DNA of 64,000 bases from Phytophthora hibernalis (lineage: Eukaryota; Oomycota; Peronosporomycetes; Peronosporales; Peronosporaceae): the NCBI GenBank assembly GCA_012656075.1, contig JAAKBF010000091.1:186001-250000 (forward strand), written 5' to 3'. The number at the start of each line of letters is the position of its first letter. The first letter of the stretch is position 1. The notes under the pieces were generated by a model. That model was not told where the DNA came from, searched no databases, and worked only from the letters and a program-made list of their open reading frames with translations. The translations under genes and the position numbers were made by a program. Of the stretch, positions 21,900-30,710 are shown in pieces.

Positions 21900-24720
21900 C
21901 GGGAGACATCGAAATCATTCCGGAGTCGATTGTTACTGATCCTGGGTCGAACAATACATGTGTATGGCTCTGTAGGCGTTGTGATCAAAGTTTGCTGAAA
22001 AACAAGTTCCGAAGTTTTGCCGAGCTAGCGGTTTTCGCATTCCACCTGTACCAGTGGAAGTATCGGTACTCAATCGTATGGAAGCTCGCCTAATAGATTT
22101 GGGTGTTCCTTTCACAACCTGTGTGAATCTGTATAATGACGGCCAAGAATTTACCCGAGGGAACTCGATTAACTACTGGAACAATGCTGTAGATACCGTG
22201 CTTGACCTGCCTCGGCCAATAAAAAATGCGGCATCGTATTCCTCAAGACGTGCAACAATCAAGCTGGAAACGTTGTCAAGGTTCGACCGGATTTGGTACG
22301 TCGCACATTATGCTGGTTGATTGAACATAATCCACTGTATAGCAATGTTCGCATTTCTGAGAAAAATTGGCTGCACTGAAAGTATTTGACGTCGACACTG
22401 ACCTACCCTGCATACCACTCACCGATGAGGAAGCTCAACAACTTGTATGTCCCCAGAATGAAGTCAATGAACACCGTGGTGAACGCGCGCCTGGTGCAAC
22501 TGATACGGGCAACGTGGGTGCTCGCAATTTCGATGAAAACCGTGCACCCGTGCCATCAAACGTTGCTTCTCTGAACTCCAGCTCTGTACAATGCCACGCT
22601 TGCTTAAAACAATATCCGGGTTGTGTGAAGAATTCTCCAGTAAAACCTTGGAAGATCAAGATTCCACAAATGAACGGCAATCAACCGACCCGTTCGACGA
22701 TCTAGTTGAAAGTTTTGAGCTGGAGAGAAATGATAGTGACACTCAAACTGAATTAGAAAAAATGTAGAGGCTGCCAATTTGAATTGTGATGCTTCCGATT
22801 ACCCTGTGAAAGAGTTGCAGCGCCATAGTGACCCAATTGATGAATACAAAACGAAGCTGATGATGCAAAAGTGTTTTCCAACACTGTTTCCTAACGGAGA
22901 GGCAGGATATACCCGATAGAGGGAGAATCAAGAGCACACGAATTTCATTTAGCAGAGTTCTGCGCCCATTTGATGAAATGGCACGACCGTCACTTCGTTA
23001 TACACGGCAACTTCGAATTCTTCTGCCTTAACCTTATACAGCGTCATCAATTCGACGGATTAGTCCGAAGGGTGGGTGGAAACAGTGACGATTTCGATGA
23101 TGATGAGCTCGATAGCACTAAGACAGATAAAGACACAAGTAGGGCTATGCAACTATTGGAATCGTTGAAGCCATACTTTCGCGTTGTGCGTGGAAGTGGG
23201 TTGTACTGGGCGAACATTAGAGACGAAGTGATGGCTATGATTGGAAGTCGAGTCCTTCCCTCGCGCTTTCCTACTTTTTACGCTCAGCGCTGCAGACAGT
23301 ATTTGGCCTGAGTTTTTTTAAAGCATGTAACCCAGATTTGACTCTAGATGAATGCCGTCATTTGTCATCCAAAGACAGAAGGAGATATTTGCAGGAAAAT
23401 CCAGATATCGCTGCTCGTTTCTTTCATCATCGGTTTCAAGCATTTGTAGACCATATACTGTGCGATCGAGATAAACCGTTAGGAGAGATTGAGGATTTCT
23501 TCTGGAGAGTTGAGTTTCAACAACGTGGATCTCCGCATATTCATGCTCTGTTTGGATTAAAAATGCACCTGATGTACTTAATATGTCTGTTTCTGAAGAA
23601 GGTAGAACTGAGCTAGCTGCTTTCGTTGACAAACACATTTCGGTATTGTCGAAATCTCTCCAGTCCCTTGACGTGTGCTCATACACTACATGCACTACTC
23701 AAAAGAAGAAAATATTGACATCTTGGCGATGCGGCCTCCATCTCATGGATCAGAAGAATGGGAGTGCGATCTTTCTCGACTAGTTCAGCGAGTACAACAA
23801 CACATCTGCTATCCTGGTGCGCCTTGTAGAAAAAAGTAGTGAATGCCGATTTGATTACCCCAAAGCTCTTCAACCTAAAACGGAAATTGATGCAACAATT
23901 GCTTCTGATGGAACACCATCTCTTACCGTCAAACTGGAACGCGAAGTGCGAACCGTCAACAATTTCTCCCCGGTAGTTTTATCCTCGTGGCGGGCAAATA
24001 TGGATATTCAGTTGATAGGAAACGCCTACGGCGCTGCTGAATATGCTGGCGCCTACGTAAGTAAGGCAGAACCCGATACACTTCGGTTCAAAAAGGTGTC
24101 AGCTGCTGCAGTTAAGCGTTGCGATCCCAACTTATCTTATCACGCTATGCTGAAGCGGGTTGCAAACGCTGCTTTGTCGATAAGAGAAGTTAGCGCACAG
24201 GAGGCTTATTATATTTTGCTGTGTGAGCTATCTCTTCACGGAAAGTCTAGAACAGTTACCCGGGTCAAAGCTTTACGTCACGAGTTGCGGTGCTATCGTG
24301 TAGAAAGGTTTCATTTGCAAACCCTTGTCAGACTAGACAGTGCAGAGGAATCCGGATTTCGTGCTGAGCCTATTGAGCGTGCATATATGGCCAGACCAGA
24401 GTGCGCTACGTTCGATACGATGAGCTTCGCAGCATTTGTCGAAGGGTTCGACATGACTGAGCGTATCGGTAGTCAAAGACCCAAACAAGAATACTGGAAA
24501 ATAATCGATGGAGAGGGATACATTAAAAACGAGGAAAGACTCAAGTCATTCGAATGTCACCTTGGATGGCCCTGACATTAAGAACCCTAACTTTTGCTTT
24601 GCAGAGCTATTTCTTCACGTGCCATGGCGTTCATTGGAGGAACTCCCACAAACGGATGATGATTGCGTCGCTGCATTTATTGCTGCACAGGAAAGAAATC
24701 TGGATAGTGAGCTGCTGTAG
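21900..24720 (+). pseudogene. Helitron Rep (HUH) half of the RepHel protein
   Basis: A chain of frames forms the N-terminal part of RepHel. First is a CxxC segment with VEVSVLNRMEARLIDLGVPF, like the DUF6570 region of Helitrons. Next is HLMKWHDRHFVIHGN...MQLLESLKPYFRVVRGSG (Helitron-like N domain). The Rep catalytic domain has the two-His motif in RGSPHIHALFG (HIH at 23536-23544) and the tyrosine motif YAGAYVSKAE near 24.04 kb. Rep nicks and rejoins DNA ends in rolling-circle transposition. Stops near 22917 and 24718, and frame changes near 22320, 22965, 23300, 23570 and 23780, make it inactive. Confidence 0.85.
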
Positions 24721-25068
24721 GAATCAAACGCCAAAATTGCCCGCCAGAACAATCTTGAGCTACTGAAGAAAGCCAATACATTACACTATTAGAACACCTC
24801 CCTCCCTCCGAGTACGTGTTTTTAAACGAAGACGTTAGTTTTGCTACACAACCTGCTCCTCTTGAAAGTTGTACGCCGGTGACCAATCGTCCGATTGAAT
24901 GGAACGCCAGACATGCTTATTCGGCTGAGGACGTCGTAAAAGCTAGAGAATTTGTGAAGACACACGTAAAACCCTGGATGAAAGAAAAATAGCGGTTTCG
25001 AGGTTTCGTGGTATTACCAATAGCTCGTATAGATATCCTGCTTTCATGGAAGATGGCAACACACACTT

Positions 25069-25266
25069 TGTAAGAGATATGCACGCTCGAGGGCAAATTT
25101 GAAAGTGAGATTAAGTTAGGCTGTCGATACTCTCCTACATCTACTTCTCCTAACTACATGTTTGCGGGCGTCCGTAAACTTCACAACCCTGTCCGTAAAC
25201 TACTGCGTAAACCGTCCCGTAATCTATGGCGTAAACTTCAGCGTAATATAACGCAGATGCGTTACA
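25069..25266 (-). repeat. LTR (3' LTR in element orientation)
   Basis: 198-bp terminal repeat with TG...CA ends. On the minus strand it carries four to five variants of GTTTACG within 80 bp. It differs from the partner LTR by about three substitutions and by lacking 37 bp. A polypurine-like tract (AAAACGGGG) lies just inside it. Confidence 0.88.
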
Positions 25267-25279
25267 CGACCCCGTTTTG

Positions 25280-26100
25280 AAAGGAAACTATGGCTCCAAC
25301 GTCGGACAGTTCGGGGCAATGTGGCCGACCTTCTTGCAACGATGGCAAACAGCTTTGTATTCCCAGTTGGACGAGTCTGCCTTGCGGTCGGAGTGGTCAA
25401 AACGCAGCGCCACCTCCATCGCACCTTCCAAGGTTTGGGGGTGGTGCTCACGAAGATGGGTAGCGGTCGTGGGCTTGTGGCCTTGTTGAAAATAGAAGCG
25501 TAGTTCCAGCGGCGAAATCGGCGTAGTGCATTGAATCAGCAGATTTTTGAAAGTCCGCGATGTAGTCGTGCAGCGATGTCTTTTGGTTCAACGCGCAGAG
25601 ACGCTCGCGCTGCCCGTACTCGTGGTCAGGGGTAGAAAACGGCGGCGCATTGCTGCCTTGAATGCAGCCCACGTTTTGGTGGTGCCCGCCGAATCAAATT
25701 CAATCGAAAACTGGTGGTACCAGTTCATGGGTGTTACTCCCAAGTGACAAGAGATCATGGTCACAAACTGGGGGACTCCTCCGTCATCTGCGGGTGATAA
25801 TCCGCGTAGAATTGCTCATGGTAAAAAGCCAGAGCTCCAAATCTTCGGAAAGTTTTCCTTGGTAGGTAGGTGGCTGGGCTTTTCTAGCCACCGGCCGAGT
25901 CGTATTCAACGCGTCCGCGCGTGCGGCGTTGACGGCAAATTGGTGTTGCATCATTGCTTAGAAATCCGCTTGTTGGCGGCTGGGAGCTTCCATAAGCTCT
26001 CCAAATGTAGCTGGCGCGGTGGGCTCTTCCATCGCAACTTGAAATGGCTAGACTCGATGGTTTAGCTGGTAGAGGAAGCTTGGGCTGGGCAAGTCGATGC
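25280..26100 (-). pseudogene. Retrotransposon Gag fragment (zinc knuckle)
   Basis: On the minus strand, one frame carries a Gag core-like stretch (LCALNQKTSLHDYIADFQK, 25448-25672). Another carries a CCHC zinc knuckle, CHRCKKVGHIAPNC, near 25300-25350. This order and motif fit Ty3/Gypsy-like Gag, which packages RNA. At least two frame changes separate the pieces, and the N-terminal part toward 26.1 kb is also in mixed frames. No polymerase domain is present in the 860-bp interior. Confidence 0.75.
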
Positions 26101-26126
26101 TTGAAATGACTCTTCAAGTGCTACTA

Positions 26127-26361
26127 TGTAAGAGATAGGCACGCTCGAGGGCAAATTTGAAAGTGAGATTAAGTTAGGCTGTCGATACTCTCCTGCATCT
26201 ACTTCTCCTAACTACATGTTTGCGGGCGTCCGTAAACTTCACAACCCTGTCCGTAAACTACTGCGTAAACCGTCCCGTAATCTATGTTCGTAAACTACAG
26301 TGATAGGCGTCCCGTAATCTATGGCGTAAACTTCAGCATAATATAACGCAGATGCGTTACA
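26127..26361 (-). repeat. LTR (5' LTR in element orientation)
   Basis: 235-bp partner LTR. It has a 37-bp extra segment containing a second CGTCCCGTAATCTATG, so a short internal tandem duplication explains the length difference. Otherwise it is nearly identical to the 198-bp copy, which indicates a fairly recent insertion. Confidence 0.88.
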
Positions 26362-26376
26362 CACTTCATTGAGACG

Positions 26377-27952
26377 ATGGATGACTCTCAGTGGGTACCA
26401 TTTGCGCTTGTAATGCAACAATCAAGGGCTCGATTAAAGGCTGAACTGCAATGCACGGAATGCCAACCGCTTCAAATAATAATTAGTGGAGAGGGAGGCT
26501 CGGGAAAGAGCTGGCTTATAGATCATATTGTGAAAGACGTGCCTTATGTTTTCGCTGGAAACAGTATCGAACGTTCCGCCCAGCGCGTTCTGCTCCTTGC
26601 CCACCAAGGCACCGCAGCATTTAACATAAAGGGTCAAACGATCTGCTCAGCACTAGGATTCGCTTCGTTTTCTAGATCCGCATATTCAGTTCCCTACACT
26701 CCATTAACAGTCCAGAAAAACGGAGCCGCGAAACTGAACAAACTACAGCAACGATATAAAGATGTGCACTTAGTTGTAATCGACGAGTTTAGTATCATTT
26801 CCTGTGGAATGCTATACTGGATTGACCAACGCATGCGGGAAATGTGGCCCAGCCACCGCCATCTACCCTTTGGAGGTCGAGATGTAATATTTACAGGCGA
26901 TTCCGCCCAGTTGGATCCTGTTGTGCCGTACTCACTGTCGACACCCATACACAAAATTACAAACGATATCCACCGGAAAGGTAGGGAGATTTGGGAAAGT
27001 GTTGAGTGTATCTGCACGCTTACAAGTCAAAACAGAGGTAGAAGTGATCCTGAGTGGTTTGACGCACTTCGTCGTTTACGTTGCAGAAAGCCTACAGCAG
27101 CTGATGTAGCTCTTTTTAATTATCGGTGTGTTGCAATTGATCAATTTCCGAAAGCGTTTGCTACAGCCAAGCATATTGGACAGGAACGTTAGCTAATCAG
27201 AAATGTCTCCGAGCAAACACAGTACCCGTTGTCCACATTAAATCCCAGCACCATATTCAGCAGAAACGCCTTCACCATCAGCGTGATATACCCATCGGAA
27301 CCGTACATGCCCTTGTTAGTGAAGCTGAATGCGCAAACTCAGATAGAGATCGAGTTGTCGGAACAGAAATAAAGCTGTGCGTTGGTGCCCTGTTACGCTA
27401 ACTTATAACCTCAAGCAATCAGCAAGACTATGCAACGGGACGAATGGAGTTGTGTATGATTTCATGTTCACCTCAGATAGCGAGTTGCCTATCATACTCG
27501 TACAGATTACGGATATGTATCTGGGACCCTCCTTCTTGGACGATGTTCCAAATATCATTCCGATACCTCCTAAAGATATTAGCTGGGGAAATAATAGTAA
27601 TTTCCGTGTTGTTCGCCGAGGAATTTCCCTTAGACTTGGTTATGCTATGACAGTTCACAAGGTACAAGGCCCGACATGCGATAAAATTGTTTTTATCTGC
27701 AACTCTGTTCCCAACGTGGCTTTTGCATACGTAACTTTATCGCGAGTTAGGCAGAGAACATCAATTCTACTCACCCAGCCATTAAATTTTGAAAAATTAA
27801 CAACAACTCCGGTGCGCCAAGCCGTATTTGAAATGGAAGAGGCTCGGGTTGCTGGCAAAGTCGCGCAGACGATGAATGACGCTGTTCCTGTCGTTCGGGC
27901 CATGCAGCTAGTTGCACAAGCTCTCAACCGAGCCAGCCTACCTCGGCAGTAG
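26377..27952 (+). pseudogene. Helitron Pif1-like helicase half of RepHel
   Basis: SF1B helicase domain in two frames. 26377-27192 has Walker A GEGGSGKSWL, Walker B VVIDEFSI, and GDSAQLDPV (motif III). 27377-27952 has LGYAMTVHKVQGPT (motif V) and AFAYVTLSRVRQR (motif VI). It unwinds DNA during rolling-circle transposition. A TAG at 27190-27192 and a frame change before 27377 break it, and the LTR insertion separates it from Rep. The last codons end in SLPRQ. Confidence 0.9.
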
Positions 27953-28000
27953 CTAGGGTTCCCGCAGTGTGTACCACCTCGGTGTACGCGAGCTCGCTAG

Positions 28001-28215
28001 ATGGTGGTCGGCTAAGAGGAGCAGATTCAAGAAGATCTGGTGCGTATTCCATTACTTTTACGGTGCTGTTTGTTGCGATCTAATAGTTGCGGTGTTTGAT
28101 TAGCATACAGGGGTTGAAATACATATGAAAACCATGATCGAGGCACATTTATTAGTGCTGAACTGGCAAACTCCGCGACAACAATGCACGTCAACCCACC
28201 ACGCCAGCTTCGTGT
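28001..28215. other. Spacer right of the Helitron
   Basis: Short AT-rich stretch between the putative Helitron terminus and the next open frame. Nothing recognisable. Confidence 0.4.
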
Positions 28216-28716
28216 GTGCCAGGATCCAACAGGGAACCGCGCGAGTTGACACTCAAGGCGTCGCTGCTGGATGCGCGCACACTGCTGGACCAGTTCTCAG
28301 CCGAGATGCTCGATCCATTGACCACGTGGTTGAACCAGGACATCAACAAGGTGCTGTCGGACACCGCCTTGACCGACGAGGAAGAGCTGGAGCGCATGGG
28401 CGTCGCAGGGTCGAAACAGCTGGCCACGCGAGTGGTGCTTCGAAATCTGGTGCCTTTACTGTGCGCACGGGAAGTGACGGAGCTCAAGGGGAAGCTGGCG
28501 AGTCTGGACGGCACAGCTAGTGGCGTGGTGCTCGTCATTGACACCGTGACGCTCACGCAGAAGAACGGGTTCATGCAAAAGCCAAACCGCAACATTCCCT
28601 TCAAGACGTCGTTACCGAAGCCTCGTGGATTATCCTGCAGGACACATTCGCCTGGTGTCTTCCACGCTCAACACCTGCCTGCACGCTGGATTAAGCTTTT
28701 CATCGTACCCAGGTAA
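28216..28716 (+). CDS. Unrecognised protein, possibly a partial gene
   Basis: I do not recognise it. The frame runs through a probable helical segment (LLDARTLLDQFSAEMLDP), an acidic loop (TALTDEEELERMG) and VVLRNLVPLLCAREVTELK. From about 28610 a second frame (VVTEASWIILQDTF) looks the better continuation, so the C-terminus may be frame-broken. There is no ATG at the head of the frame; the first candidate is a GTG or an upstream exon. Codon use matches the host genes. Confidence 0.4.
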   Translation: MPGSNREPRELTLKASLLDARTLLDQFSAEMLDPLTTWLNQDINKVLSDTALTDEEELERMGVAGSKQLATRVVLRNLVPLLCAREVTELKGKLASLDGTASGVVLVIDTVTLTQKNGFMQKPNRNIPFKTSLPKPRGLSCRTHSPGVFHAQHLPARWIKLFIVPR

Positions 28717-28877
28717 TTTCGATTCGACCGCACTGATTAAAGCTAGCCAGGCACCTACCTGCAGTTAATATATAGTGTTTTAGAGCCAAAATTCACCGCA
28801 GTTAATGTAGATACAAAATTCAGTCAGGCTGGCAACCACTTATATTTTCTTGCAGTGTTAAACTCGGTCCTGCTCAG

Positions 28878-29435
28878 TTAGTTACGTACGTGCGCCGCCC
28901 AGATAGCAGCACACTTCTCCTTGAAGCGTTCATCGGCTTCCGTTCTTCGCAAAATTTCTTCTTGGTCTGCGATTATAATTTCCGCCAGCCCTTCTAACGT
29001 CAACTCGGCTAGTCCGTCAGACGTTTGGGAAGTCTCGCTAGACACGAAGGACGGCCTAGCAGTCATGACAGTCGGTGGAAGCTCAACCAGGAGGGTCCTG
29101 GTTGTTTCCTGTACCCTCGATGACGTCGTAAGCTGCAATTCGTTTGGCGCGCGGGGGCGATGGTATCTGCGGACTCGGGGTGGAACTCTGACTTCCGCTT
29201 CACTCGACAACTCTTGGCCTTTGCTAATTTCTCCCGCATCTGGCGCGAGCATTCTGACGCTGTCGGTGTACTTCGCAGAGATTGTGCAGCTTCCCGTCTT
29301 TCTTCTTCGCGCGCTCATTATTGCACCCAGCCGAGTATCTGCATTGTGTCGGTGGTTCAAGGCAATATTTGCTGGTGTTGGATGTTCCAATGAAAATGAT
29401 GATGTGGATGTACCGGTATATGACATTGAGCGCAT
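28878..29435 (-). CDS. Hypothetical protein overlapping an inverted-repeat arm
   Basis: A 185-residue frame, Ser/Thr/Arg/Glu-rich, starting MRSMSYTGTSTSSF and ending in a charged helical part (ADQEEILRRTEADERFKEK). Its first ~28 residues lie in the left arm of the 290-bp inverted repeat; the same DNA occurs on the opposite strand in the right arm. No known domain. It may be transposon-derived or a gene 3' part. Confidence 0.35.
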   Translation of the reverse strand: MRSMSYTGTSTSSFSLEHPTPANIALNHRHNADTRLGAIMSARRRKTGSCTISAKYTDSVRMLAPDAGEISKGQELSSEAEVRVPPRVRRYHRPRAPNELQLTTSSRVQETTRTLLVELPPTVMTARPSFVSSETSQTSDGLAELTLEGLAEIIIADQEEILRRTEADERFKEKCAAIWAAHVRN

Positions 29436-29992
29436 GGGAATAGATGACTACAGACTAAGCCCTACACTACCAACAAACTAAATCACAAAATCAACATCGG
29501 CCACTGACCGAAAGGTTATATCGACTGTGTCGTTACATACACCCCATCAAATTTGACGTGGCCTATGACAAAAGCCGGAGCCCAAGCTCCAGCTGCTCGC
29601 TCAATTGAAATTCATTTCGATTAGATTTTTGTTATGAAGGTTCACACCAACTTGCAGCACACAGGTGGCGTTCAATCTGCGCCCACTGAAAACTCAACTA
29701 CACTTCATAACAAAAATCTAATCGAAATGAATTTCAATTGAGCGAGCAGCTGGAGCTTGGGCTCCGGCTTTTTGTCATAGGCCACGTCAAATTTGATGGG
29801 GTGTATGTAACGACACAGTCGATATAACCTTTCGGTCAGTGGCCGATGTTGATTTTGTGATTTAGTTTGTTGGTAGTGTAGGGCTTAGTCTGTAGTCATC
29901 TATTCCCATGCGCTCAATGTCATATACCGGTACATCCACATCATCATTTTCATTGGAACATCCAACACCAGCAAATATTGCCTTGAACCACC
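29351..29992. repeat. Long inverted repeat, 289/290-bp arms
   Basis: The left arm 29351-29639 (starting GGTGGTTCAAGGCAATATTT) is the near-perfect reverse complement of the right arm 29703-29992. One length difference in an A-run (4 versus 5 A) is the only indel I found. A 63-bp unique spacer separates them. No convincing target duplication flanks it. It may be a foldback or long-TIR element, or an inverted segmental duplication. As RNA or single-stranded DNA it would fold into a very stable hairpin. Confidence 0.9.
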
Positions 29993-30259
29993 TGCACCTT
30001 GGCCATCTCGAGCTCGACCACAGCCACGGTCTTCATTTTTCACGATCATCGTCTGAATCATACGAAACGTCCAAAGATTAGAATCAATCAAATAGTCTGA
30101 AGCGTCCGCGTTCGGATACAGTGCAGGATCTGCACCTGCTCCTCCACGAGTAGGGAGACTGACAACGTCGCGCCCGTCAACACCACCGCCAACAACAGCA
30201 TCATGAGCAGGAGCCCCGACAAACCGAGCATCGTCGGCATCGCCAGAAGCATTGGCGTT
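29993..30259 (-). pseudogene. Host reading frame, part downstream of the virus insertion
   Basis: On the minus strand an Ala/Gly/Asp/Ser-rich frame (NASGDADDARFVG..., then DYLIDSNLWTFRMIQTMIV) runs from the viral left end to the inverted-repeat arm. It is in phase with the frame on the far side of the virus (49089-49275). Removing the virus and one GGCGTT copy gives one uninterrupted frame. The family is not recognised. It could be a host gene or a retroelement protein. Confidence 0.5.
30254..30259. repeat. Target-site duplication, left (GGCGTT)
   Basis: The six bases GGCGTT immediately before the viral terminal repeat are repeated immediately after the right terminal repeat (49089-49094). 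Six-base duplications are diagnostic of Maverick/Polinton integration. Confidence 0.93.
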
Positions 30260-30430
30260 AGTAGTAATACTTGGAACATTACGCCGGCAGTTTTTCCTTA
30301 CCGTAATTTACCACCAAGAATATTCCTGGAACCTTCTTTCGGACCAGCTGCTATTTTGACGACGCAACCTCTCGACCACATGCAGCGCCTTTGGATCTTA
30401 GGGTGGTTTCAGATCCGTTCAACCACTAAG
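30260..30430 (+). repeat. Left terminal inverted repeat of the virus
   Basis: The first ~51 bases match the inverted right end almost perfectly (the T-run differs by one). Identity then falls but continues to about 170 bp. A second, diverged copy of the inner part (GACGCAACCTCT ... TTTTGGATCTTAGGG) follows at about 30450-30510. It resembles the right terminus more closely than the first copy does. Confidence 0.88.
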
Positions 30431-30710
30431 ATCACACAGCTGTCGGTTTCATCGACGCAACCTCTCCATCACCTGAGAGTGAAAGCAACGTCTTTTGGAT
30501 CTTAGGGTAATTTTAGAACCGCTCAATCAATCCCAATATAGTCAAAGACAATGGCTTAAAACCTCCAAAAAGTATAAGCCAAATATTTGAATTAATTAAT
30601 TTCAGAATATTTTGTAAATTACTAAGATATAAAGTCGATCCTGATACAAGGTCAAATGATTATAAAGTCATATCTACGGAGAATAATATAGCCAAGCATA
30701 TATAGGCAAC
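30431..30710. other. Subterminal AT-rich leader
   Basis: Contains the second subterminal repeat copy and AT-rich DNA without open frames. ATATATAG at 30698-30705 stands just before the first viral ATG. Confidence 0.55.

Larger units (their letters stand above)
25064..26366 (-). mobile_element. Gag-only LTR retrotransposon nested in the Helitron
   Basis: Two LTRs, 25069-25266 (198 bp) and 26127-26361 (235 bp), both run TGTAAGAGAT...GCGTTACA on the plus strand and bracket an 860-bp interior. Perfect 5-bp target duplications CACTT lie at 25064-25068 and 26362-26366. The interior encodes only a Gag-like protein, on the minus strand, so the element is inverted relative to the Helitron. There is no protease, reverse transcriptase or integrase. 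It must have moved with enzymes from an autonomous relative. Similar gag-only elements in plants are called TR-GAG. Confidence 0.88.
21416..28000 (+). mobile_element. Helitron (rolling-circle transposon), decayed
   Basis: The parts appear in Helitron order: a basic N-terminal frame, a CxxC/DUF6570-like segment, the Helitron-like N domain, a HUH Rep nuclease (23.3-24.1 kb) and a Pif1-like helicase (26.4-27.95 kb). Downstream of the helicase stop, an imperfect hairpin (GTACCACC / GGTGTAC) lies 9 bases before CTAG (27997-28000), as expected of a Helitron 3' end. The base after CTAG is A rather than the usual T, so the right edge is uncertain, and the left edge is not seen. An LTR element splits Rep from the helicase. 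Confidence 0.75.

Noticed and set aside
29351..29992. Considered a pair of LTRs or a standard MITE
   Set aside because: The arms are inverted, not direct, and no target duplication could be matched at the edges.
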